This document shows positions 46,084 through 54,571 of a DNA stretch of 64,000 bases, one piece after another; positions within the stretch are counted from its first letter, which is position 1, and each line of letters starts with the position of its first letter. The notes below the pieces were generated by a model that worked only from the letters and a program-made list of their open reading frames with translations, was not told the DNA's origin and ran no database searches. This DNA is from CAWIUB01 sp963839175 (lineage in GTDB: Bacteria > Actinomycetota > Actinomycetes > Mycobacteriales > Jatrophihabitantaceae), in NCBI GenBank assembly GCA_963839175.1, contig CAWIUB010000052.1:62001-126000 (forward strand), in the 5' to 3' direction. The position numbers and the translations under genes are program-made.

Positions 46084-46773
46084 ATGACCGACGGCACCAA
46101 CCCCTGGGGTGACCGCACCCCGCTTAACGGCGAGGTCGACTTCACGATGATGTACGCCGCGCACGACGCGTTCAGCCGCGACATGCACCGGCTGACGATC
46201 GCCAGCCAAGCCGGCCACGCGTTCACCCCCGAATCGCAGGCGGGCTGGGCGATGTTCACCAAGCAACTGCACATTCACCACACCTCCGAAGACACCGCAC
46301 TCTGGCCGAGGCTGCGAGCAGCGGTGTCCGTGCCGTCGGAGGTCGCTGTCCTGGACGCGATGGAGATGGAGCACGCCCAGCTCGACCCGCAACTCGAACA
46401 CATCGGCGCGGCAATGGCCGATCACAACGCGGCCAGCCTGGCCGATAGCGTCCACACTCTGGGCGCGGGCCTGACCGCACACATGCGGCACGAGGAGAAC
46501 GAAGCATTGCCGTTGATCGAGAAGTATCTCGGCCCCGCCGGATGGGCCGCGTTCGGGCAGGACATCCGCAAGAAACAAGGCGGCCTGCGGGCCGGCGCGG
46601 AGTACCTGCCGTGGCTGCTGGACGACGCACCCGACTCGACCCAGACCAGGGTCCTGCGGCTGCTTCCCCCACCTGTCAGGCTGCTCTACCGGCGCATATG
46701 GGCGCCGAGGTACCGCCGCGCCGCACTGCCCCAACCAACGACCAGCCAACCACCTGCGAGGAGAACCTGGTGA
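46084..46773 (+). CDS. Hemerythrin-domain protein
   Basis: A 229-aa protein from ATG 46084 (GGAG 6 nt upstream). The four-helix bundle has the diiron-type ligands H27 (YAAHDAF), H35, the HIHHTSED cluster (residues 63-70), MEMEHAQLD and TAHMRHEENEALP. The C-terminal ~70 residues end in a basic amphipathic stretch (RLLYRRIWAPRYRRA). Hemerythrins bind oxygen or nitric oxide or buffer iron; the role here is unknown. It lies in the whiB-efflux operon. Confidence 0.85.
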   Translation: MTDGTNPWGDRTPLNGEVDFTMMYAAHDAFSRDMHRLTIASQAGHAFTPESQAGWAMFTKQLHIHHTSEDTALWPRLRAAVSVPSEVAVLDAMEMEHAQLDPQLEHIGAAMADHNAASLADSVHTLGAGLTAHMRHEENEALPLIEKYLGPAGWAAFGQDIRKKQGGLRAGAEYLPWLLDDAPDSTQTRVLRLLPPPVRLLYRRIWAPRYRRAALPQPTTSQPPARRTW

Positions 46774-46877
46774 GCCGCACCACCCACTCATGGCCCGTTC
46801 GGCGCGCCGAGTTCTGCGACCACGAGGAGGAAACGGCGCTTCGCGTGGTACCTGATTGCCACGCCGCGGGGCGATGA
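46770..46877 (+). CDS. 35-aa ORF bridging two genes by 4-nt overlaps
   Basis: GTG at 46770 overlaps the hemerythrin stop (GTGA) and its TGA overlaps the next ATG (ATGA at 46874-46877). The peptide has two cysteines and an acidic centre (AEFCDHEEETALRVVPDCHA). Double coupling suggests it is translated, perhaps only as a translational bridge. Confidence 0.5.
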   Translation: MSRTTHSWPVRRAEFCDHEEETALRVVPDCHAAGR

Positions 46878-48214
46878 CGGTGCCCAGCGTGCGGGCACAG
46901 TCACCCGACCGTCCGGTCGCGTGGAAGCGCAGGGTGCTGGACCAGCGCAGCCGACTGTTCTGGCTGGCCCTCACGTTGGTTGGGGTGGGCTGGGCGCTCG
47001 CCTTCGCTCGGGATACGAAGTACTCGTCGCACCAGATCTGGGGCTCGCTGGCGGTCGTGGGTTACGGGCTGGCCGCCCTGGCCGCGATGACGCTGCCACG
47101 GCGCTGGGTGCCGGCATCGGTGACGTCGATCAGCATCGTCGGTGCGGTGCTGGCGCCGCTGACAGTACTGACGGTGAGCGGCGACGCCCAGTCCGAAGTG
47201 GGCGTCGTGGAGCGCTCGGCGCAGCTGCTTGTGAGCAACGGTGCGGTCTATATGCCCGACCCGCACCAGCAGCTCGACTACAACCCGTACCTGCCGGGTA
47301 TGGCGGTGTTCGGCCTGCCGCACCAACTCCTCGACAGCCGGCCCGCAACCGGGGCGCGCGGCACCCTCCTCACCGTCCTGGGCGACGCCCGCATCTGGTT
47401 CGCGCTGGTATTCGTCGGCTGCCTGTTCGCGAGCTGGTCGCTGCTACGCCGGGGCAGCGCGGGTGGTGAGCGGCAGCGCCTTGGTGTGCTGGTGCCGCTC
47501 GCGCTCATCGGCGCGCCGATCGTGGCGATCCCCTTGTGCGTGAGCGGCGTGGACCTGCCGGTGATCGGCTTGGCCTGCCTCGCGTTGGCCTGCGCGGCCA
47601 GCGGCCGTGGGGTGGCGACCGGGTTCGTGACGGCACTCACCTGCGCGTTGAAGTGGACCGCATGGCCGCTGCTGCCCGTCGTCGTGGCGCTGGTGTTCAT
47701 GCGCCGCGGGCTGCGTCAGGCGCTGTGGTGCACGCTGCTGGGCATCGGGTGGACAAGCCTGTCGATCATGCCGTTCGCCCTGCATGGCGGGCGGGCGATG
47801 CTGAATCAGGTCGCGAAGTTCCCGCTCGGGCTCGCTCGGGTGAGCACCCCGGCGGCCAGCCCGCTGCCCGGGCACCTGCTCGCCGACCTCGGCCAGGTCG
47901 GGCGGATCGCCGACTTGGCGCTGCTCGTGGCGAGCTGTGGCGCGGTGGCCGCGTGGACGATCCGCCGCCCGCCGCGCACTGCCGTGCAAGCGGTGAACCG
48001 CCTTGCGGCCGGGCTCATCGCGGTGTTCGTCTTCGCCCCATCCAGCCGCTTCGGCTACTTCGCGTTGCCGCTGATCTTGTGGCTGCTGCCGCACCTGGCC
48101 AGCGGAAGCGTGCAGCTGACCATTCCGCTTTGGCGGGGTGGTTGGTCAGCGCGACGGCTCGTGCTGACATCGAGCTTGCCCCGGCCTGCTCACTCGGCAG
48201 CAACGGCGGACTGA
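46874..48214 (+). CDS. Polytopic membrane protein, GT87/DUF2029-like
   Basis: A 446-aa protein with ten or more hydrophobic segments and a large extracytoplasmic loop holding YMPDPHQQLDYNPYLPGMAV, the region where GT87-type mannosyltransferases have catalytic acidic residues. FVTALTCALKWTAWPLLPVV and PSSRFGYFALPLILWLLPH fit the DUF2029 pattern. Likely a polyprenyl-phosphate-sugar-dependent transferase in envelope glycan synthesis, by inference. Confidence 0.65.
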   Translation: MTVPSVRAQSPDRPVAWKRRVLDQRSRLFWLALTLVGVGWALAFARDTKYSSHQIWGSLAVVGYGLAALAAMTLPRRWVPASVTSISIVGAVLAPLTVLTVSGDAQSEVGVVERSAQLLVSNGAVYMPDPHQQLDYNPYLPGMAVFGLPHQLLDSRPATGARGTLLTVLGDARIWFALVFVGCLFASWSLLRRGSAGGERQRLGVLVPLALIGAPIVAIPLCVSGVDLPVIGLACLALACAASGRGVATGFVTALTCALKWTAWPLLPVVVALVFMRRGLRQALWCTLLGIGWTSLSIMPFALHGGRAMLNQVAKFPLGLARVSTPAASPLPGHLLADLGQVGRIADLALLVASCGAVAAWTIRRPPRTAVQAVNRLAAGLIAVFVFAPSSRFGYFALPLILWLLPHLASGSVQLTIPLWRGGWSARRLVLTSSLPRPAHSAATAD

Positions 48215-48216
48215 CG

Positions 48217-50169
48217 GTGCTGCTGCGCACGCCCACGCCCCGCTGGACGGTGGCCGTGGCCTGGCTGCTCGCGGTGGCTGGCTGCGGCGGGCTGGCGGGG
48301 TACGCGCTGTCCCGTCCGGCGCCCGGGCACGCCCAGGCAGCGGCTGTGCTGGACGTGACCGCAGTGCTTGCGATCGCGGTGCTGGCCGCCCCGCTGCTTC
48401 CGGCGCGGTGGCCGGTGCGGCTGCGCGATGTGGCCGCGCCGCTGCTGCTGTGCCTGATGCTCGTCACCCGCCCGGCACGCGACGCGGTGCTGGCTGGGGA
48501 CTTGAGCCCGTGCGCGGCGGCGCTCGTCCTCTACGCCCTGCCCGCACGCCGGCCCCGCCACACCGACGGCCTCGCCCTCGCTGTGGCGGTAGCGCTCGCG
48601 CCGGTGGGGGCGCTGTTCGCGGTCCTGCCCTGGCGCACTGGACGGCGGCGTGTCGCCGTCGCCGCGGTGAGCCTGGGCGGGGCGCTGACGGTGGTCCACT
48701 GGCTGCTCGACGGGCACCCGACGACAGGAGCGTGGCTGCGGCGGATCGCCGGTCCGGTGCCCACAACTGCGAGCGGCCGCCTCGACGACTACTCGGTACG
48801 CGGCATGCTGCTTCGGCTCGGCGTGCACGGCGGGACGCTGCTCGCCTGCTGGCTGGTCGTCGTCGGCCTGGTCGTCGCGGCGGCCACGGTCCGGGCCACC
48901 CGCTACGGCCGGGACGGACAGACGCTGCTGGCGATCGGGGTGCTCGGCTGCGCGGTCGTGGTCGCCACACCTGTGGCGTGGAGCTACGACCTGCTGTGGC
49001 TGCTCGCCGCAGCTGCCGGCCGACTCGGGCGGCGGGTCGAGGACCGTGCGGTATGGCCGGTCGTCGCGACCGTCCCCGCGCTGTTCACCAGCGCGCTGTT
49101 CGACCCGAAGATCGAGCCGGTGACCAGCTTCGCGCTGCGCAACGCCCCCGGGCTGCTGGCGGTGCTGGTCGCCGCCATCCTGCCGTTCCGGCTGCGCAGC
49201 GCACCGGATTGGCGGGTAGCCCGGACCGTGGTGCCGATCCCCCGCCGCCCGCTCGGGCGCCGCCGGCTGCCGCTGCTGCCGGCATGGCTGCGGTCGGTGC
49301 GGCGGCCGAACCTGCTGCTCGAGCTGCTGCTCATCCAGGTCGGCTACGGCGTCTATACCTGGATCCGCAACGCAGCTCCCAATCGAGTCGGCGAGGCGGT
49401 CGGGCACGGCCAGGACATCCTGCGGGCTGAACGCCTGCTCCACGTCGACGTCGAGCACACCCTCAACACGACAATGCTGGCCAGTGACTGGCTGACGGAC
49501 TTCCTCGAGAACTACTACAAGACACTGCACTTCGCGGTGCCGCTGGCGATCCTGGCCTGGCTGTACTGGCGCCGGCCACACCAGTACCGGCCCGCACGCA
49601 CGGTGCTGTTCACCTCTACCGGGCTCGCGCTTATCGGTTTCTGGGCCTACCCGCTGGCCCCGCCCCGGCTCACCCCCGGGCACGGCTTCCGCGACAGCCT
49701 GCGCCCCGGCGGCGATGCCGACCCGCTCGGCGCGCTGACCAAGCTGGCCAACCAGTTCGCCGCCATGCCGTCGCTGCACGTCGGCTGGTCGACGTGGTGC
49801 GCGCTGGTGCTCGTGACCACGGCACCATACGTCTGGGTACGGATCCTCGGTGCGCTCTACCCGGTGGCCACCTTCCTGGTCGTCCTCGGTACGGCCAACC
49901 ACTGGCTGCTCGACGCGGCCGGCGCGCTGGTGACGCTGGGCATCGCCTACCTTCTGCAGTTCCTGCTGACCGGGCAGCACCTCGGCGAGGAACCGGCCGT
50001 GATCGGCCAACGATCACCTGCGCGGCGCAGCATCCCCGAGCACGCCCCGACCGGAACCCGCCCGCCGCTGCGGACATCCCTGACTCGCGGAGGTTCCGGC
50101 CCGCTGACGGATCGCCGGATCCATGGGCGCAGCAAGCCGTCATCACCGGGTCGGTTCGTCTCGTCGTAG
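48217..50169 (+). CDS. GT87-like/PAP2 fusion membrane protein
   Basis: A 650-aa protein from GTG 48217, 2 bp after the preceding stop. Residues ~1-350 are a GT87-like polytopic part (VATPVAWSYDLLWLLAAAAG). Residues ~370-600 are a PAP2-type phosphatase/inositolphosphotransferase domain with LENYYKTLHFAVPLAILAWL, the PSLHVGWS motif and GTANHWLLDAAG carrying the catalytic histidines. The fusion suggests coupled lipid-linked sugar transfer and lipid phosphate removal. Confidence 0.75.
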   Translation: MLLRTPTPRWTVAVAWLLAVAGCGGLAGYALSRPAPGHAQAAAVLDVTAVLAIAVLAAPLLPARWPVRLRDVAAPLLLCLMLVTRPARDAVLAGDLSPCAAALVLYALPARRPRHTDGLALAVAVALAPVGALFAVLPWRTGRRRVAVAAVSLGGALTVVHWLLDGHPTTGAWLRRIAGPVPTTASGRLDDYSVRGMLLRLGVHGGTLLACWLVVVGLVVAAATVRATRYGRDGQTLLAIGVLGCAVVVATPVAWSYDLLWLLAAAAGRLGRRVEDRAVWPVVATVPALFTSALFDPKIEPVTSFALRNAPGLLAVLVAAILPFRLRSAPDWRVARTVVPIPRRPLGRRRLPLLPAWLRSVRRPNLLLELLLIQVGYGVYTWIRNAAPNRVGEAVGHGQDILRAERLLHVDVEHTLNTTMLASDWLTDFLENYYKTLHFAVPLAILAWLYWRRPHQYRPARTVLFTSTGLALIGFWAYPLAPPRLTPGHGFRDSLRPGGDADPLGALTKLANQFAAMPSLHVGWSTWCALVLVTTAPYVWVRILGALYPVATFLVVLGTANHWLLDAAGALVTLGIAYLLQFLLTGQHLGEEPAVIGQRSPARRSIPEHAPTGTRPPLRTSLTRGGSGPLTDRRIHGRSKPSSPGRFVSS

Positions 50170-53133
50170 GCTCATCGAGGCAGAGGATCGCTGGATGCGC
50201 GAAGCGGCAGGTCACCAATGGCTGAGGCCCCCGCGACGACCCCGTTCGGGGTTGCCGGGTCCGAGCGAGACGTGCTGCTGGCCACCAAGCTGCACCTGCC
50301 ACGCCCGCAGCCGGGCTTCGTCCCCCGCCCGCGGCTGCTCGACCAGCTCGACAAGGCGTTGGCGCGGGGCGTCGTGCTGGTCTGCGCACCCGCCGGGTTC
50401 GGCAAGACGGCCCTGCTGGCGGACTGGGTCCGGCGCGGTGGGCGGCCGGTGGGCTGGCTGTCGCTGGATGCCGGCGACAGCGACCCGGCGCGCTTCTGGC
50501 GGCATACCGTTGCGGCGCTGGATACGGCTCGCCCGGGGCTCGCCGAGCGGGTCGCCCCGCTGCTCGGTCTGTCCGCGCCGCCGTCTTTAGACGGGCTGGT
50601 GACGGCGGTGATCAACGAGCTGGCCCAGCCCGCGGATGGCGAGGTGCTGCTGGTCCTCGACGACTACCACCTGATCGACTCGCAGCCCGTGCACGCGTCG
50701 CTGACGTTCCTGCTCGATCACCTGCCGCCGGGCCTGCACGTGGTGCTGGCCAGCCGCGCCGACCCATCGCTGCCGCTGGCCCGGCTGCGGGTCCGCGGTC
50801 AGCTGGCCGAACTGCGCGCCGCCGAGTTGCGCTTCACGGCCGAGGAGGCCACCGCCCTACTGAGGGAGACGGCCGGGCCCGATCTGCCCGAGGCCGCGAT
50901 GGTGGCGCTGGAGGCGCGCACCGAGGGGTGGGCAGCCGGGCTGCAGCTGGCCGCGCTGTCGCTGCGGGGTCAGGCGGACGTGGACGGGTTCGTGGCGACG
51001 TTCAGTGGCAGCCACCGGTTCGTGCTGGACTATCTGGCCGAGGAGGTGCTCGAACGCCAGCCGGAGCAGGTGCGCACCTTCCTGCTGGAAACCTCGCTGC
51101 TAGACCGGTTGTCGGGTGAGCTGTGTGATGCGGTCACCGGCCGGTCCGACGGCCAGACGATGCTGGAGGCGATCGAGGCTGCCGGGCTGTTCCTGATTCC
51201 GCTGGACGAGGTGCGCGGCTGGTGGCGCTACCACCATCTGCTCGCCGACCTGCTCCGCGCGCGCCTGCAGCAGGAGCAGCCCGGCCGGGTCGCGGCGCTG
51301 CACCGCAACGCGGCGGCCTGGTGTGAGCAGCACGGGCTCGCCGACGACGCTGTGCGTCACGCGGTGGCCGCCGGGGAGGTGACCTGGGCAGCTTTGCTGA
51401 TCGAGCAGCACTTCGATGCGCTGTTCTACCTGCGGGGTGAGGGTGCGACGGTGCAGCGGTGGGTTTCGATGCTCCCCGATGACCTGATTCGGTCGCGCCC
51501 TCGGCTGCTGGTGGCGCAGGCGGCCATGGCCGACAGCACCGGCCGGGTGCAGGACGTCGACGGGTTGCTGGCTGCTGCCGAGCGCGCGTCCGCAACCGCT
51601 GCCGAGCACCCGTCCGCAGCTGCTTCCGACGAGCCGTTCGAGCCGTCGGCCGGCCGAGCTGAGAGCCTGCTGGTGAACGTCCCCGCAACGATCGCGATCT
51701 TTCGTGCGTACCTCGCCGAGATCCGCGGTGACGCCGAGGCTACGGCCGCGTTCGCATCGCGCGCCCAGGCCGAGATCGGTGCGGGTGGCGAGTCGATGCT
51801 GCAGTTCATCGCCCAGGGGCACCTGGCCGTCGCCGACTGGCTGGCCGGCCGACTCGCGGAGGCTGAGCACGCGTTGTCGTCGAGCATCGACCAATGGCGG
51901 GCGGCCGGCCACCGCAACCTGATCGGCTGGGGCAGCTACCACCTCGGCCAGGTCCAGCGTGCTCTGGGCCGCCTGGACGTGGCGCAAGCGACCTACTGGC
52001 AGACCCTGGAGATCACGCAACCGCCCGGCGGGCCGACCATGCCCGCCGCTGGCATCGGGTACGCGGGCCTGGCCGAGGTGGCCTACCAGCGCAACGATCT
52101 CGACGCAGCCGTCCGGCACATCACCCAGGGCATCCCGTTGTGCCGGCAGTTCACATTCACGCCGCCGCTGGCTATGGCCCTCACAACGCTGGCCTGGATC
52201 CGGCAGGCCCAGGGCGATCCGGCCGGCGCGCTGGACGCGATGGACGAGGCCGAACGGGCCGCGCCCAGCCCGGCGCCCGCCAGCCTGCTCAACCCGGTCC
52301 CGGCACAGCGGGCGCGCCTATTGCTGGCCCAAGGCGACCTCGCGGCGGCCGAGCGCTGGACACACGAGCGCGGCCTCAGCCCCGACGACGAGCCCGGCTA
52401 CGCGCAAGAGGTGGCGTATCTGGTCCTCGCTCGGGTATTACTCGCGCAACACCGCCCTGCCGAGGCACTCCCGCTGTTGCGGCGCATGCTCACGACGGCG
52501 CACGCCCAAGACCGCACCGGCAGTGTCATCGAGATCCAGGCGCTACAGGCGCTGGCACTCGCGGCCAGCGGTGACGGCCCTGCCCCGGTAGACACCCTGG
52601 CCGAGGCCCTCACCCTCGCCAGCCCCGAAGGCTACGTGCGGATGTTCGCCGAGGAAGGCGCGCCGATGCGCGCCCTGCTCACCCGGCTGGTCGCCGCCCA
52701 ACGGTCAGAGCACGCCGCCGCCCGCGCCGTCCCCCTCGACTACCTAGCCCGGCTACTGCCCGCCTTCGACGACAAACCCCCGGAGCCAGGCTCCAAGCCA
52801 CCCACCGCCACGGTCCTGCCCGGTCTGATCGACCCGCTGACCGCCCGCGAGCTCCAGGTGCTCAGCCTGCTAGCCGCCGGCAAATCAAACCCCCGCATCG
52901 CCGAGGAGCTCGTGGTCACCCTCGACACCGTCAAGAAGCACGTCAGCCACCTGCTCAGCAAACTCGGCGCGGCCAACCGCACCGAGGCCGTCACCCGCGG
53001 ACGGCAACTCGGGCTGATCGGCTAACCGGGGCACCCGCCCATCCCCGCTGGCACCGTCGTGCCGGCCGCCAGGCGGCCCGCCCAGCGCCAGCCGCCAAAG
53101 ATTCCACCCCACAGGTGCACCTTCGAGTGACGC
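50163..53133 (+). repeat. Direct repeat copy 2 (leader, LAL2 gene and 3' element)
   Basis: Second copy of 41137-44081. The leader starts inside the last codons of the GT87/PAP2 gene, so insertion or duplication placed it flush with that gene's end. A one-base difference in the leader puts the upstream ATG out of frame in this copy. Confidence 0.9.
50218..53025 (+). CDS. LAL-type LuxR-family ATP-dependent regulator 2
   Basis: A 935-aa paralogue of the gene at 41193: Walker A APAGFGKT at 57-64, LLVLDDYHLIDSQ, TPR-like middle and HTH LTARELQVLSLLAAGKSNPR. The middle third differs most and has a short insertion (about residues 455-470). ATG 50218 follows AGG in GCAGGTCACCA. Divergence confined to the sensor-like middle suggests different inputs but the same DNA target. 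Confidence 0.9.
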   Translation: MAEAPATTPFGVAGSERDVLLATKLHLPRPQPGFVPRPRLLDQLDKALARGVVLVCAPAGFGKTALLADWVRRGGRPVGWLSLDAGDSDPARFWRHTVAALDTARPGLAERVAPLLGLSAPPSLDGLVTAVINELAQPADGEVLLVLDDYHLIDSQPVHASLTFLLDHLPPGLHVVLASRADPSLPLARLRVRGQLAELRAAELRFTAEEATALLRETAGPDLPEAAMVALEARTEGWAAGLQLAALSLRGQADVDGFVATFSGSHRFVLDYLAEEVLERQPEQVRTFLLETSLLDRLSGELCDAVTGRSDGQTMLEAIEAAGLFLIPLDEVRGWWRYHHLLADLLRARLQQEQPGRVAALHRNAAAWCEQHGLADDAVRHAVAAGEVTWAALLIEQHFDALFYLRGEGATVQRWVSMLPDDLIRSRPRLLVAQAAMADSTGRVQDVDGLLAAAERASATAAEHPSAAASDEPFEPSAGRAESLLVNVPATIAIFRAYLAEIRGDAEATAAFASRAQAEIGAGGESMLQFIAQGHLAVADWLAGRLAEAEHALSSSIDQWRAAGHRNLIGWGSYHLGQVQRALGRLDVAQATYWQTLEITQPPGGPTMPAAGIGYAGLAEVAYQRNDLDAAVRHITQGIPLCRQFTFTPPLAMALTTLAWIRQAQGDPAGALDAMDEAERAAPSPAPASLLNPVPAQRARLLLAQGDLAAAERWTHERGLSPDDEPGYAQEVAYLVLARVLLAQHRPAEALPLLRRMLTTAHAQDRTGSVIEIQALQALALAASGDGPAPVDTLAEALTLASPEGYVRMFAEEGAPMRALLTRLVAAQRSEHAAARAVPLDYLARLLPAFDDKPPEPGSKPPTATVLPGLIDPLTARELQVLSLLAAGKSNPRIAEELVVTLDTVKKHVSHLLSKLGAANRTEAVTRGRQLGLIG

Positions 53134-53159
53134 GCGACCCCGGGGGCCGTTCGTAGCGT
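53098..53159 (+). promoter_or_regulatory. 36-bp LAL-locus promoter element, copy C
   Basis: 53098-53133 is identical to copy B, with TAGCGT at 53154-53159, 21 bp after GTGACG. The stretch after the element (CGACCC...CGTAGCGTGC) also matches copy A's. It precedes a 32-aa ORF and the NmrA/hydrolase cluster. Confidence 0.7.
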
Positions 53160-53198
53160 GCTGCGTGACGGAAATGCACAGCAAATAGGAGGTGCCCG

Positions 53199-53297
53199 AT
53201 GCGGCGAGTCCAGATCACCCGGCGGCCTCAGCCGCGCAACCCGCACGCCCCGGTGGATCCGCTGCGGACACCGTCCGGCCGGGTCCTGCCGTACTGA
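53199..53297 (+). CDS. 32-aa ORF with strong ribosome binding site
   Basis: ATG 53199 is preceded by TAGGAGGTGCCCG, one of the best Shine-Dalgarno sites in the window. The peptide is basic and proline-rich (MRRVQITRRPQPRNPHAPVD at the start). It lies about 40 bp after the -10 of copy C, so it would be the first ORF of that transcript. A leader peptide or a fragment are both possible. Confidence 0.45.
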   Translation: MRRVQITRRPQPRNPHAPVDPLRTPSGRVLPY

Positions 53298-53369
53298 GCC
53301 GATCGAGCCACCACGCACCGCGCGACACCGGCCGGATCAGCGTCGGCCCAACCCATCACGGAGCGAGAC

Positions 53370-53724
53370 ATGAAACCCACAATCGTCGCGGCGACCGGCG
53401 GTATCGGCCGGCAACTCCTCAAGCAGGCCGTCGCCGCAGGCCACGACGTCACAGCAGTCGTACGGCACCCGGGCCACCGTGGCCGCGATGAAGGCAACAG
53501 GCGTCCGGCGCATGGTCGTCGTCAGCGCCACACCGGTCGGCACGGTGGCCTCGCCCGGCCACCCGCAGCCTCCCAAGCACGATCCCGGCGACGGGTTCTT
53601 CATGCGCCACCAGTTCAGCCGGTTCGCGAAGACCGCGTTCGGCAAGTTCCCAGCTAGCAGCACACCGAGCCGACGTGACACGAGCACTGCTGGTCCCGCA
53701 GCTCTGTTCGGCGCAGACACCTGA
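53370..53724 (+). pseudogene. NmrA-like NAD(P)-binding protein, broken
   Basis: The first frame begins MKPTIVAATGGIGRQLLKQA then AAGHDVTAVVRHPG, a good dinucleotide-binding start. Near 53466 homology jumps to another frame: TVAAMKATGVRRMVVVSATP then PPKHDPGDGFFMRHQFSR. About 40-50 residues are missing between them, at a CACCCGGGCC stretch. The rest (after AFGK) is unrelated. Internal deletion plus 3' loss make this a clear pseudogene. Confidence 0.75.
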
Positions 53725-53747
53725 AGATCCCAGAGAGGAGACAGACG

Positions 53748-54512
53748 ATGACATCACCAAGGAAGATCGCAGTCGCCGGAGCGACCGGGAGAGTCGGCCA
53801 TCACCTCGTCGACGTGCTCGAGGCACGGGGACACGACGTCGTGCCGATGTCGCGTTCACAGGGAGTGGACGTGATCACCGGGGAGGGTCTGGCGCAGGCC
53901 CTAGCGGACGTGGAGTGCATCATCGACGTGGCCACCGGGCCGTCGCCGGAACAGGACGCGGCCACCACCTTCTTCACCACCAGCGCCCGGAACCTCCATG
54001 AGGCCGGGCAGCGGGCCGGCGTCCAGCGGATGATCGTCGTGTCCATCATCGGGACAGACCGCTTCACCGCCGGCTATGGCCCCGCGAAGATCGCACACGA
54101 GCGGGCCATGCTGTCCGGCCCGATCCCGGTGCGTGTACTGCGCGCCGCGCAATTCCACGAGCTCGTCGGGCAGCTGGTTGAGTGGGGCACCCAGGGTGAG
54201 GTGAGCTATGTGCCGAGGATGCGCACGCAGCTCGTCGCGGCCAGGACCGTCGCCGAGGCACTCGCCGACCTGGCCACCGCACCGGAAACGGGTGGGACAC
54301 GGTTCTCGCAGATCGCCGGCCCGCGGGAGGAGAGCCTTGTCGAGATGGCGACGCTGCTCGCCTCGCGGCAGGGCCACCCGTCGAAGATCGAGGGCGTGAG
54401 CGACCCGGGCGACCCAGACCACGAGCTCAACGAGAACGGTGCCCTGCTTCCGGGCCCGGGCGCCATCCTCGCCGGCCCCACGTTTGAGCAGTGGCTGGAC
54501 TCGACGTACTGA
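53748..54512 (+). CDS. NmrA-like NAD(P)-binding oxidoreductase
   Basis: A 254-aa atypical SDR. The cofactor motif is VAGATGRVGHHLVDVLEARG, then QRAGVQRMIVVSIIG and AKIAHERAMLSGPIPVRVLRA. No YxxxK is present, so it belongs to the NmrA/azoreductase-like group, quinone reductases or redox sensors. ATG 53748 follows AGGAG. Confidence 0.82.
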   Translation: MTSPRKIAVAGATGRVGHHLVDVLEARGHDVVPMSRSQGVDVITGEGLAQALADVECIIDVATGPSPEQDAATTFFTTSARNLHEAGQRAGVQRMIVVSIIGTDRFTAGYGPAKIAHERAMLSGPIPVRVLRAAQFHELVGQLVEWGTQGEVSYVPRMRTQLVAARTVAEALADLATAPETGGTRFSQIAGPREESLVEMATLLASRQGHPSKIEGVSDPGDPDHELNENGALLPGPGAILAGPTFEQWLDSTY

Positions 54513-54571
54513 GCGGCCGCCGTGCTTCGGCAAACGGCTCAGGAACAAGTCAACGGCAAAGGAAATCCGTT

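Noticed and set aside
48190..50010. 606-aa open frame on the minus strand
   Set aside because: Antisense shadow of the GT87-PAP2 gene; low-complexity charged sequence.
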